Notes: a model not told the origin generated them from the letters alone. A DNA stretch of 64,000 bases from an uncultured Pelagibacteraceae bacterium (GCA_902617895.1 CACMYJ010000002.1:1-64000), one strand, 5' to 3'. Shown: positions 15,779 to 24,460, numbered from the stretch's first letter. Made by a program: numbers and translations.

Positions 15779-16852
15779 ATGCGTAAAATTCTAATATTAA
15801 TATTAATGTCGTTATTCTCGTTTGTATCCATTGGAAATGCAGATGTGAATTTCGCTGGCAAAACAGTTACATGGGTTGTGCCATTTAAAGAAGGTGGTGG
15901 TACGAGTAGATTTGCAAGATTTATTCAACCTTTCTTAAAAAAATATTTACCTGGAAATCCTGATGTCCAAATCATGCACATACCAGGAGGTGGAGCTATT
16001 AAAGGTTCAAATTACTTTGAAAAAAATGCTAAAGCAGATGGAACTTTTATTTTTGGATGCTCAACTTCAGTAATAGTCAATGTTGCTACTGGAAATCCAC
16101 TTGTTAAATATAATCTTAGTGAATATCGACCAGTAGTTTTGTTACCACAAAATACTCATTGGTTCACACGTTCAGATTTAGCTGAGCCTCACGATCTATC
16201 AAAAATTAAAGAAAGAAAATTGGTTCTCTACGCATTGAAAACTCCAGCATCTGCAGATTTATTCCACATATGGATTTATGAGAAACTTGGCATCAAAGGA
16301 GCTAAACCTATACCTGGTCTTTCATCTTCAGGAGGTTATCAAGCATTCTTAAGAGGTGAAATTCATCTAAGTTCACATGGTGCAGCGAATTATGTAAAAA
16401 AAGTTAAGCCTGAAATAGAAAAAGGAAAAGTTGTAGATTTAATGACATTAGGAATTATTGGAGCTGACGGTTCAGTTTCTAGAAATCCTTTGGCACCAAA
16501 TGCACCTACATTTCCTGAAATGTATGAGAAGGTAAATGGTAAAAAACTTGAGGGTGATGATTTAGAAGCGTACTATGCAATAGGTGCTGCATGGTCTCAA
16601 GCATCTAAAGCAATGATGCTTCCAGCAGGTGCATCCGATGAAATAGTAAAAGCATACAGAGATGCAGCTATAAAAATGACAAATGACCCAGAGTTTAAGG
16701 CTAAAGCTGTAAAAGCTCTTGGACCATTTCCATTAATCATAGGAGAAGAAGCAGGTGAAATTATTAAAAAGGCTGCAGTATTTTCAGATACTACTAAAAA
16801 GCAATTAAATGCAGCTCTAAAGAAACATAAATTCACATATAGAGTTCAATAG
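15779..16852 (+). CDS. TctC-type periplasmic binding protein of a tripartite tricarboxylate transporter
   Basis: 357 residues. A signal peptide covers about residues 1-21 (hydrophobic run then Asn-Ala-Asp). The mature N-terminus FAGKTVTWVVPFKEGGGTSRFARF is a version of the TctC/Bug opening where the ligand carboxylate is usually bound (key part VVPFKEGGGTSRFARF). HIPGGGAIKGSNYF and the ATGNP loop follow as expected. TctC proteins bind di- or tricarboxylates or other small acids and hand them to the TctAB permease. It has a strong ribosome-binding site and its own promoter, and is separated from tctAB by a hairpin. Confidence 0.85.
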   Translation: MRKILILILMSLFSFVSIGNADVNFAGKTVTWVVPFKEGGGTSRFARFIQPFLKKYLPGNPDVQIMHIPGGGAIKGSNYFEKNAKADGTFIFGCSTSVIVNVATGNPLVKYNLSEYRPVVLLPQNTHWFTRSDLAEPHDLSKIKERKLVLYALKTPASADLFHIWIYEKLGIKGAKPIPGLSSSGGYQAFLRGEIHLSSHGAANYVKKVKPEIEKGKVVDLMTLGIIGADGSVSRNPLAPNAPTFPEMYEKVNGKKLEGDDLEAYYAIGAAWSQASKAMMLPAGASDEIVKAYRDAAIKMTNDPEFKAKAVKALGPFPLIIGEEAGEIIKKAAVFSDTTKKQLNAALKKHKFTYRVQ

Positions 16853-16868
16853 AACAAATAAAAAAAGT

Positions 16869-16898
16869 GCTGCTAGCTATTAGCTAGCAGCTTTTTTT
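16869..16898 (+). terminator. Hairpin plus T-tract between tctC and tctAB
   Basis: A perfect 10-bp stem (16869-16878 with 16882-16891, 3-nt loop) is followed by seven T (16892-16898). The T-tract ends directly at the ATG of the permease gene, so the hairpin occupies the place of a ribosome-binding site. Partial termination here would give more binding protein than permease. Confidence 0.85.
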
Positions 16899-18884
16899 AT
16901 GGAACAATTATTAGCTGCACTTTTTCAACTTTTTGAGCCTACTCATTTAGCATTTCTATTTGCAGGTACTTTACTTGGTTTAATTGTTGGTATTCTACCA
17001 GGTATGGGTGGAACATCAGGTTTAGCTCTTGTTTTACCTTTTGTTTTTACAATGGAACCATCACATGCTCTTGCAATGATGATTGGAGTTTTAGCTCCTA
17101 CGACAACTTCTGATACTTTTCCTGCTGTGCTTATGGGAGTACCTGGTACTGCAGGATCTCAAGCAACAGTAATGGATGGTTTTCCACTTTCCAAAAAAGG
17201 CATGGCTGCAAGAGCGTTAAGTGCTGCCTTTAGTGCTTCATTGCTTGGAGGTATCTTTGGAGCTTTTATATTATCTATATCTATTTATTACGCCATCCCA
17301 ATAATAATGGCTTTTGGATTTGGAGAACAGTTCCTTTTAGTAGTTCTTGCTTTATTAATGGTGGGAGCTCTTACAGGTGACAATTTATTTAAAGGTATTG
17401 CATCATGTTTTTTAGGATTAATTATTGGATCAATTGGAACAGCCCCAATTACAGGAGATCCAAGATACACATTTAATACATTATATCTTTTAGAAGGTGT
17501 TCCTCTCGTTGTTGTTGGACTAGGATTGTTTGCAATTCCAGAAATAGTTGGCCTACTTGATTCAAAAGGCTCAATTGCAAAATCACTTAATACCAAAAAA
17601 GGGTGGTTCACAGGCTTAAAAGATGTAGTAAAAAATTGGTTTTTAGTTTTAAGATGTTCTACTCTTGGTTGTCTAGTTGGAGCTTTACCCGGTTTAGGAG
17701 GAACAGTCGTTGACTGGATTGCATATAGTCACTTAAAACAAACGACAAAAGATACTTCTCAATTTGGTAAAGGTGATATCCGAGGCGTTATAGCACCTGA
17801 GTCTGCTAATAATGCTAAAGAGGGTGGAGCATTAATTCCAACATTAATATTTGGAATACCTGGATCTGGTAATAAAGTTTTATTACTTGGAGGTTTTGTT
17901 CTAATAGGAATTGAACCTGGTTTAGATATGGTAACAACAAACCTTGATCTTACCTATCTAATGATTTGGTCATTAGCTATTGCAAATATTTTAGGTGCTG
18001 GGATTTGTATGGGTTTTTCATCCCAAATTTCAAAATTCACTCTAGTTCCATATTACATACTTGCACCTGTCATGGTTTGTTTAATATTTTTTGCAACATT
18101 TAATATTAATAGAGACTGGTATGATTTTATTGGATTATTGTCATTTGGTATAATTGGTATTACTTTTAAAAACTTTGGTTGGTCAAGACCTGCACTTTTG
18201 ATAGGATTCTTTTTATCAAGCAAAGTTGAACTCTTAAGCTATCAAACTCAAGCAGTATATGGTTTAAGTTTTTTATCCCGTCCAGTTTCAATAATTCTTA
18301 TAATTTTGTGTCTTGCTACTATCGTTCTTTTGACAAAACAAAAGTTTGATAGCAATTATAGATCTGATCTTATTAAAGGTAAGCTTACTCAAATTTATTA
18401 TATAGTCATATTACTCTGTCTACCTCTATCTATGATTTGGTTTACTAGTAGTTTAGATTATCGTGCTAACTTGTTTCCAATAAGTCTAAGTGTAATAGCT
18501 TTATCACTCTTAGTTTTTATACTTATTATAAAAATTGCTGACTTAAAAAATTTATCATTTTTAAATAATACATTTATGAGATTTGCTCGATCAAATATTT
18601 TTGAAATAAGTGGTAACTTTAATAATCAACTTTTTTATTATTTTAGTTTTATTGGTTTCCTATTAATGAATTTTATATTTGGTTTTCCAATTGCTGCAGC
18701 ACTTTTTATTAATATATTTATATTATTTCATAATAGAAAAGCTTATGTGTCATCAATTTGTATTTCTGCTGTATTGATGGTAATACTCTGGTCGTTATCA
18801 TCCTTGCTAACTTTACAGTTTCCAAATGGTTTGATAGGATTATTAATTGACTTACCTTGGTGGCTAGGTGGGCAATTGAATTAA
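16899..18884 (+). CDS. TctA-TctB fusion permease of a tripartite tricarboxylate transporter
   Basis: 661 residues. Residues 1 to about 490 form the large TctA subunit, with the repeated glycine-rich loops GILPGMGGTSGLALVLP (about 29-45) and GALPGLGGTVVDWIAY (about 261-276) and about 12 transmembrane helices. From about residue 500 a further four helices follow, starting at RANLFPISLSVIALSLLV and ending with QFPNGLIG, which resembles the small TctB subunit normally encoded separately. The protein should import the TctC ligand using the membrane ion gradient. It has no visible ribosome-binding site and starts right after the hairpin T-tract. It lies 16 nt before the second ComA-like gene. Confidence 0.85.
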   Translation: MEQLLAALFQLFEPTHLAFLFAGTLLGLIVGILPGMGGTSGLALVLPFVFTMEPSHALAMMIGVLAPTTTSDTFPAVLMGVPGTAGSQATVMDGFPLSKKGMAARALSAAFSASLLGGIFGAFILSISIYYAIPIIMAFGFGEQFLLVVLALLMVGALTGDNLFKGIASCFLGLIIGSIGTAPITGDPRYTFNTLYLLEGVPLVVVGLGLFAIPEIVGLLDSKGSIAKSLNTKKGWFTGLKDVVKNWFLVLRCSTLGCLVGALPGLGGTVVDWIAYSHLKQTTKDTSQFGKGDIRGVIAPESANNAKEGGALIPTLIFGIPGSGNKVLLLGGFVLIGIEPGLDMVTTNLDLTYLMIWSLAIANILGAGICMGFSSQISKFTLVPYYILAPVMVCLIFFATFNINRDWYDFIGLLSFGIIGITFKNFGWSRPALLIGFFLSSKVELLSYQTQAVYGLSFLSRPVSIILIILCLATIVLLTKQKFDSNYRSDLIKGKLTQIYYIVILLCLPLSMIWFTSSLDYRANLFPISLSVIALSLLVFILIIKIADLKNLSFLNNTFMRFARSNIFEISGNFNNQLFYYFSFIGFLLMNFIFGFPIAAALFINIFILFHNRKAYVSSICISAVLMVILWSLSSLLTLQFPNGLIGLLIDLPWWLGGQLN

Positions 18885-18900
18885 ATAAATAGAATTTATA

Positions 18901-19695
18901 ATGACCGATGTAACATTTCCTAAATTGCCTTTTATAAAAAGAAAGGAAAAACCTCGTGAGACAGGCATAAATTATGTTAGGGCACCTGTGATGGTGGGAA
19001 ACTGTATAGATGATTACCTTGAAGCATATGCAAACCTTGTTGATATCTTTAAGATTTCTGGAAAACAAGGTGCAATGATGAGCAAAAAATCACTTTTGAG
19101 ATTTATCGAAACCTGCAAAAAGCATAGTGTTCAAGTTGCATTAGGAAATCCAATTATGGATGTTGCAATGTCCGGTGGCAAGGAAGTGGTAGATGATTAT
19201 CTAGATACTGTTGTTAATCTTGGTATTGATATAATTGAAATTTCAAGAATAGCTCGTTCTTTAGATGATGATGAGATGTGTAGACTGATTGAGAATGCAA
19301 CAGGGAAAGGGATAAAAGTTATTAATGAGGTTGGTGTTGCCTTTGCACATTCCAAGGTTATCGAGGAAGAAATTTTTGTTGAACGAATTAAAATGCAATC
19401 TAAAAGATTTATTGAGGCTGGTTCCTGGAAAATATTACTAGAATCTGAGGGTTTAACAGAAAATCTTGACAAGAAAGATTACAGATGGAATGTAGTTGAT
19501 AAAATTATTAGTCCATTAGAATTGAATCAGTTTATGGTTGAAGCTGATGATCAGGACGTATTATCTAAATATATAGAAATCTATGGACCGGGTATAAATA
19601 TGATGGTTGATCATAGTAGAGTTCTCAAAATGGAAGATGCTCGAATTGGATATGGACCATCTCAATCCTTATGGGGTAAAGTAGTAAAATATTAG
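18901..19695 (+). CDS. ComA-family (phosphosulfolactate synthase-like) enzyme, paralogue 2
   Basis: 264 residues. The strand-end motifs of the ComA barrel are aligned by eye as KPRETGINYVRAP, VDIFKIS (Lys), GNPIMDVAMSGGKEVVDDYL, IDIIEIS (Glu), VINEVG (Glu), ILLESEG (Glu) and QFMVEADDQD (Glu). The metal/substrate acidic residues of ComA thus appear kept, but the N-terminal DKG is replaced by RAP and the C-terminal RRG by IGYGPS, so substrate use has probably changed. Its position directly after the TTT permease gene implies it acts on the imported compound. It is diverged from paralogue 1, so the pair could be subunits or consecutive enzymes. Confidence 0.68.
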   Translation: MTDVTFPKLPFIKRKEKPRETGINYVRAPVMVGNCIDDYLEAYANLVDIFKISGKQGAMMSKKSLLRFIETCKKHSVQVALGNPIMDVAMSGGKEVVDDYLDTVVNLGIDIIEISRIARSLDDDEMCRLIENATGKGIKVINEVGVAFAHSKVIEEEIFVERIKMQSKRFIEAGSWKILLESEGLTENLDKKDYRWNVVDKIISPLELNQFMVEADDQDVLSKYIEIYGPGINMMVDHSRVLKMEDARIGYGPSQSLWGKVVKY

Positions 19696-19764
19696 ATTAA
19701 AAGTTTTAAAAGTTAAAATATAATAAAGATTATTTTTAAGATACATTTACTTAAAAAATAGCTA

Positions 19765-20637
19765 ATGAAAAATGAATTTATTCATAAAAAAATAAATGGA
19801 AATTTTTTAGTTGTTGGAACAGCTAATAATTGTGAAAAACTTTTAAAAAAAAGTATATCAAATATAAAACTATCAATAGGAAAAGTTAAGAAAATCCATT
19901 TTTTAATAATAGAGTCTGACAGTCAAGATAATACAGTTAATTTATTAGATGAATTAACCAAAGATTTTGAAAATTTTAGATTTATCTCATTAGGAACTCA
20001 GCTTGAAAATTATCCAGTTAAATCAGATAGAATAGCATATGCTAGGAATGTATATGTCAGAGAAATAAATGAAAATAAGATATATAAAGATATAAATTAT
20101 ATTGTTGTAGCTGACTTGGATGAAATAAATCATTACTTGAATGATAAATCATTTAATAGTTGTTGGGATCGAGACGATTGGGATATGTGTAGTGCCAATC
20201 AGGTAGGCCCTTATTATGACATGTATGCATTAAGACATCCTGAATGGATGCCTTACGATTATAAAATTAAACATGAAAATTTAAAAAGACAATATCCAAA
20301 TTATAAAAATCATTTAAATGATATTCTTTATTCGAAAATTAAGACAATTTCCAAAGATAATGAATGGATAAGTGTCGAGTCTTCTTTTGGAGGATTGGCA
20401 ATATACAAAAAAGATTGTTTTAATTTTAATAAATATATTGGGATAAATGAAAATGGTGATGAAATCTGTGAACACGTAGAATTTAACCTAAATTTAAAAA
20501 AAAAAGGTAAAAATCTTTTTATAAATCCAAAATTAATAAATTCTATTTTTACTGAACATACTAAGCCGCCATCATTTTGGAAAATTTTAAGAAGAAAACT
20601 GAATTTTATTAAATTAATCAAAAAAAAAATTTTATGA
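19765..20637 (+). CDS. Glycosyltransferase, GT-A fold (CAP59/GT69-like)
   Basis: 290 residues. The GT-A features are a strand-turn FLIIESDSQDNTVNLLDEL at about residues 46-64, RIAYARN at about 90-96 and a DxD-type VVADLDEIN at about 113-121. SSFGGLAIYKK follows near residue 210. The arrangement is like capsule mannosyltransferases of the CAP59/GT69 type. It probably adds a sugar to a surface glycan, but donor and acceptor are unknown. Its stop overlaps the next glycosyltransferase by 4 nt, making a small surface-polysaccharide operon. Confidence 0.7.
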   Translation: MKNEFIHKKINGNFLVVGTANNCEKLLKKSISNIKLSIGKVKKIHFLIIESDSQDNTVNLLDELTKDFENFRFISLGTQLENYPVKSDRIAYARNVYVREINENKIYKDINYIVVADLDEINHYLNDKSFNSCWDRDDWDMCSANQVGPYYDMYALRHPEWMPYDYKIKHENLKRQYPNYKNHLNDILYSKIKTISKDNEWISVESSFGGLAIYKKDCFNFNKYIGINENGDEICEHVEFNLNLKKKGKNLFINPKLINSIFTEHTKPPSFWKILRRKLNFIKLIKKKIL

Positions 20638-21374
20638 AAAATTTTTGTATTTCAATGACATCAATACCACCGAGATTTTCAAGTTTACAAAAAACACTCT
20701 ATTCCATTCAAAATCAAACTATTAAACCTAATAAAATTTTTTTGAATATACCAAAAAACTATCAACGATTTAAAACAATAGATTATGACTTCAAAAAATT
20801 ATCTGATGAATTTAAAAATTTATCAATAAATAGATGTAATGATTTTGGTCCAGGAACTAAATTATTAGGATCATTAAAAAATATTTTAAATTATGATTTT
20901 GTTATTCTGTTAGATGATGATCATATTTATAGAAAAGAAATGCTAGAAATCTTTTATGAACAGGCTAAAAAAAATCCAGATAATTCTTATAGTTTTTGCG
21001 TATATGATATTCTGGATTGTAAAATAGGACAAGGAGCAGATGGTTTCTTAATTAACACTATGTTTTTAAAAAAGGTAAATTATTTTTTTGAAAAATATGT
21101 TAAAGATAATAGAAAATTATTTTTAAATGATGATTTATGGCTTTCAATTTATTTATACAAGATTTTAAAAATTGATATAATTTCTGTATTTCATCTATTA
21201 AAACAGCCTTTTTTATTTAAGCACAAGTCTATTTACACCAAACACACAACAGCAGGAGCAATAATAGAAACTTACTCTTCCAATAGAAAATTAGCCAGAG
21301 ATCTAAAATATAAAGAAAATTGTTCTGAATATTTATATCTAAAAAAAATAACTAATAATTTTTCTAATATTTAA
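20634..21374 (+). CDS. Glycosyltransferase, GT-A fold
   Basis: 246 residues beginning FCISMTSIPPRFSSLQKTLYS, a common opening of GT-A glycosyltransferases of the polysaccharide type (key part SMTSIPPRF). A DxD-like acidic motif, FVILLDDDHIY, lies at about residues 89-99, and LNDDLWLS at about 163-170 may be part of the acceptor/catalytic region. The substrates are unknown. It is coupled to the upstream glycosyltransferase and 13 nt before a methyltransferase, consistent with a short cell-surface glycan cluster in a variable region. Confidence 0.7.
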   Translation: MKNFCISMTSIPPRFSSLQKTLYSIQNQTIKPNKIFLNIPKNYQRFKTIDYDFKKLSDEFKNLSINRCNDFGPGTKLLGSLKNILNYDFVILLDDDHIYRKEMLEIFYEQAKKNPDNSYSFCVYDILDCKIGQGADGFLINTMFLKKVNYFFEKYVKDNRKLFLNDDLWLSIYLYKILKIDIISVFHLLKQPFLFKHKSIYTKHTTAGAIIETYSSNRKLARDLKYKENCSEYLYLKKITNNFSNI

Positions 21375-21387
21375 TTTAAAAATTATC

Positions 21388-22134
21388 ATGAAGGAACTTA
21401 TAAAATTTATAGATAGGAACATACTTTTTAATATTTTATCTTATTTTTACAAAAAAATTCTATTTTATAAGTCCAAAAAATTCTTAAATTATTATCCTAA
21501 TTATTTTATTCATTCAAACCAGTCTCTAAAGAATCCTATTGATGTATTATGTGAGAAATATGGATCTGATAAAGGAGGATTAAAATATAAATTGAATGGA
21601 AGAAAAAATCATTTTTACTCCTCTTACTATTATGAATTATTTAAAGATAAAAAAGAAAAAATTAAATTAATTTTTGAATGTGGAATAGGAACTACTGATG
21701 AAAATATTCAAGCAAATATGACAAAATATGGAAAGCCAGGTGCTTCTTTGAGAGTATTTAGAGATTACTTTTTAAATGCAAAAATATATGGTGCAGATAT
21801 TGATAAAAATATCTTATTTACTTCTGATAGAATTTTTACTTATTATGTTGATCAGTTAGATAAGGCATCAATCTTATCAATGTGGGATAACATTAAAAAA
21901 GATTGTTTTGATATAATAATTGATGATGGAATGCATGATTTTGAAGCATCATTTAATTTATTTAAATTTTCATTTTCAAAACTTAGAAAAGGTGGAATTT
22001 ATATAATTGAAGATGTAAATGTTTCGTATTTAGTTCAGTTAGCAAAAAAATTAAATAAATTTAACCCTAAAATAATCTCCTCATCCAAAAAAAATAATAT
22101 TGATGATTATTTATTCGTAATAGAAAAATTTTAA
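21388..22134 (+). CDS. Class I SAM-dependent methyltransferase of a glycan cluster
   Basis: 248 residues. The Rossmann core has IFECGIGT (motif I, about residues 91-98), IYGADIDKNI (acidic ribose-binding Asp, about 131-140), FDIIIDDGMHDFEAS (about 173-187) and LRKGGIYIIEDV (about 199-210). This layout matches methyltransferases found with polysaccharide and nucleotide-sugar genes. It probably methylates a sugar or lipid-linked glycan. The N-terminal 50 residues are hydrophobic and basic and may bind the membrane. Confidence 0.7.
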   Translation: MKELIKFIDRNILFNILSYFYKKILFYKSKKFLNYYPNYFIHSNQSLKNPIDVLCEKYGSDKGGLKYKLNGRKNHFYSSYYYELFKDKKEKIKLIFECGIGTTDENIQANMTKYGKPGASLRVFRDYFLNAKIYGADIDKNILFTSDRIFTYYVDQLDKASILSMWDNIKKDCFDIIIDDGMHDFEASFNLFKFSFSKLRKGGIYIIEDVNVSYLVQLAKKLNKFNPKIISSSKKNNIDDYLFVIEKF

Positions 22135-22153
22135 ATTTAATTATTCAAAGTAA

Positions 22154-22378
22154 ACATCAAAAGATAATGGAGATATAAATAGGACAACGGAAAATATTCA
22201 ACCTACTGGAGCACATTGGATAGTTGGACTTAATATTTCAGGTAAATCAATATTTGCAATTAGTTCTGATCAACCTCATGGAAATGAAAAAGATACAATT
22301 GGTTTATCTTTTAAACTAGATGGTTTACACGCATTTGATTTAAATGATCTCAAACTAGAAGCCAGAGAGATAAAATAA
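22154..22378 (+). pseudogene. 3' remnant of a sugar ABC-transporter ATPase gene (TOBE domain)
   Basis: An open frame with no start codon encodes about 74 residues. The segment QPTGAHWIVGLNISGKSIFA then GLSFKLDGLHAFDLND reads like the C-terminal TOBE/OB domain of MalK/UgpC-type ATPases (the usual pattern is an EPTGAE...LAFDPERLHLFD type). The Walker motifs are missing and an in-frame stop lies at 22151, so this is a stump of a gene once present beside tRNA-Leu. The remaining sequence at 22379-22445 holds only the tRNA promoter. Confidence 0.7.
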
Positions 22379-22445
22379 AAAAAATTTACTTATTCCTCTT
22401 GTTCAATTATAAATATTAGCATAAATACTCATGAAATTCATTAAT

Positions 22446-22531
22446 GCCCTCGTGGTGAAATTGGTAGACACAAAGGACTTAAAATCCTTGCCATTTATGG
22501 AGTGCCAGTTCGAGTCTGGCCGAGGGCACCA
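22446..22531 (+). tRNA. tRNA-Leu(UAA)
   Basis: An 86-nt type-II tRNA. The acceptor GCCCTCG pairs with CGAGGGC (22521-22527), the anticodon loop CTTAAAA gives anticodon TAA, a long variable arm follows, the T-loop is TTCGAGT, and CCA is encoded. Its first half and promoter are duplicated at 14665-14743. The nadK start follows 3 nt after the CCA. Confidence 0.96.
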
Positions 22532-22534
22532 AAA

Positions 22535-23305
22535 ATGTTAAAGCCACATATTCTTTTTGATAAAACAAATACATCAAAAAAAATCAAAAATTTTCTAGAT
22601 CATAAAATTAAAAATATATCTTTAGGAAAATGTAATTTAATAATTGTTGTTGGAGGTGATGGTTTTATGCTTTCAGCACTTAAAAAATATAATAAGTATA
22701 AAAAGCCATTTTATGGAATCAATGCTGGTAGCTATGGTTTTTTGATGAATAAGTTTTCTTCAAAAAATACTATTAAAAATCTACCTAAAGCAAAATCAGT
22801 TACAATTTCACCTTTAGAAATGATTGTTAAAAATAAATTTAATAAAAGTAAAAAATCTATTGCTATAAATGAAGTTTCAATTTTAAGACAAAGTAGACAA
22901 ACTGCATCTTTAGAAATTTCGAGTGGATCACAGAAAATTATAAAAAAATTGGTTTCTGATGGAATATTAGTTTCAACACCTGCGGGTAGTACTGCATACA
23001 ATATGTCAGTATATGGACCAATATTAAATTTAGACTCTAATAAATTATCAATTAGGCCTATAAGTGCTTTTAGACCAAGAAGATGGAAAGGTAGAGTGGT
23101 TGCTGACAAATCTAAAATAATAATCAAAAACCTAGATATTAATAAAAGGCCAATTAGTGCGGTCGCGGACAATTATGAAGTAAGAAATGCAAAAATTATT
23201 TCTATTAAAATAAACAAAAAAATTAAGTTTAATCTTCTTTACGACACAAATAGAAGTCTTCAAAAAAAAATTAAAATAGAACAAATCAGAAAAGAAACTT
23301 ATTAA
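22535..23305 (+). CDS. nadK: NAD kinase
   Basis: 256 residues from the ATG at 22535; the open frame to its left runs through the tRNA and is not coding. The family motif VVGGDGFML at about residues 36-44 supplies the catalytic Asp, ending a short N-terminal strand region. AINEVSI and the glycine-rich LVSTPAGSTAYN (about 146-157) are also typical. The enzyme phosphorylates NAD to NADP in the cytosol. The protein is short for the family but complete. It shares a base with the next gene (TAATG). Confidence 0.92.
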   Translation: MLKPHILFDKTNTSKKIKNFLDHKIKNISLGKCNLIIVVGGDGFMLSALKKYNKYKKPFYGINAGSYGFLMNKFSSKNTIKNLPKAKSVTISPLEMIVKNKFNKSKKSIAINEVSILRQSRQTASLEISSGSQKIIKKLVSDGILVSTPAGSTAYNMSVYGPILNLDSNKLSIRPISAFRPRRWKGRVVADKSKIIIKNLDINKRPISAVADNYEVRNAKIISIKINKKIKFNLLYDTNRSLQKKIKIEQIRKETY

Positions 23306-24450
23306 TGAGTAACAAAAATTTTGGGTTTGGAACTCAAATTAGAAAATCGCCATATTTTGACTCTACAGTTAAATGGGGAGCAACAGGTTTTTCTGTATAT
23401 AATCATATGTATATACCTCGCGATTTCGGTGATCCAGAACAGAACTTTTGGAACTTAATACAAAAAGCTATACTTTGCGATGTTGCAGTTGAAAGACAAG
23501 TTGAAATAACTGGACCAGATGCTTACAAATTTATTCAACTATTAACACCAAGAGATTTATCAAAATTATCCATTGGTCAATGTAAATATGTTTTAATTAC
23601 AAATACTGATGGTGGCGTATTAAATGATCCCATTCTTTTAAGATTGGGAGAAAATCACTTTTGGTTATCTTTAGGAGATAGTGATATTTTATTATGGGCT
23701 CAAGGTGTAGCTATTAACTCAGGATTAGATGTAAAAATAACAGAGCCAGATGTTTCTCCATTGCAATTACAAGGACCAAAGTCTGCTGAAATAATGATTA
23801 AATTATTTGGAGAAAGTATAAAAGATTTAAAATATTATTGGTTTAAAGAATTAGAATTAGATGGAATTCCATTAATTGTATCAAGAACTGGCTGGTCAAG
23901 TGAATTTGGTTATGAATTATTTTTAAGAGATGGTTCAAAAGGAAATGAACTCTATGAAAAAATTATGTTAGCTGGAGAAAAACTTGGACTTAAACCAGGT
24001 CACACTTCTTCTATTAGAAGAATAGAAGCTGCAATGCTTTCTTATCATGCAGATGCTGATATCCATACAAATCCATATGAATTAGGTTTGGATCGTTTAG
24101 TCAACTTAAATGGTGATATAGATTTTATAGGGAAAAAAGCACTTAAAAAAATTAAAGCAGAAGGGGTTAAAAGATTACAAATTGGTTTACATATTAAATG
24201 TGAAAAGTTAAGTGGACCAAATACTACATTTTGGCCCTTAAAGTTTGACAGTAAAATTATAGGAAAAGTAACCTCAGCAGTATATTCACCTCGTTTAAAA
24301 AAAAATATAGCATTAGCTATGGTAGATATTAATTATTCTGTAATTGGAATGGAGATAGACGTTTTAATAGAAGATAAAAATTTTAAGTGTGAGGTTATTG
24401 AGAAACCTTTCTTTGATCCAAAAAAAAAGATAACTTCAAAATACTTATAA
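23305..24450 (+). CDS. GcvT/DmdA-family tetrahydrofolate-dependent methyltransferase
   Basis: 381 residues, the usual length for glycine-cleavage T-protein and DMSP demethylase. Seen motifs are VYNHM near residue 32, CDVAVERQVEITGPDA (about 53-68), LLTPRDLS, NTDGGVLNDPILLRLG (about 101-116), QGPKSAE, SRTGWSSEFGYELF (about 193-206) and IEAAMLSY. The VYNHM, CDVAVERQV and TPRDLSKLSIGQC parts resemble SAR11 DmdA more than GcvT, so DMSP-related demethylation is possible. Other family members use different substrates, and the sequence alone does not settle this. It is translationally coupled to nadK. Confidence 0.75.
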   Translation: MSNKNFGFGTQIRKSPYFDSTVKWGATGFSVYNHMYIPRDFGDPEQNFWNLIQKAILCDVAVERQVEITGPDAYKFIQLLTPRDLSKLSIGQCKYVLITNTDGGVLNDPILLRLGENHFWLSLGDSDILLWAQGVAINSGLDVKITEPDVSPLQLQGPKSAEIMIKLFGESIKDLKYYWFKELELDGIPLIVSRTGWSSEFGYELFLRDGSKGNELYEKIMLAGEKLGLKPGHTSSIRRIEAAMLSYHADADIHTNPYELGLDRLVNLNGDIDFIGKKALKKIKAEGVKRLQIGLHIKCEKLSGPNTTFWPLKFDSKIIGKVTSAVYSPRLKKNIALAMVDINYSVIGMEIDVLIEDKNFKCEVIEKPFFDPKKKITSKYL

Positions 24451-24460
24451 ATTTTATTAT

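Noticed and set aside
15779-19695. Citrate uptake as the definite role of the TTT system
   Set aside because: TctC-family proteins bind many acids, and the ComA-like partners argue against simply naming the substrate citrate.
22502-22534. An extended start of NAD kinase running through the tRNA-Leu 3' end
   Set aside because: This stretch is the tRNA itself; the ATG at 22535 gives the normal NAD kinase start.
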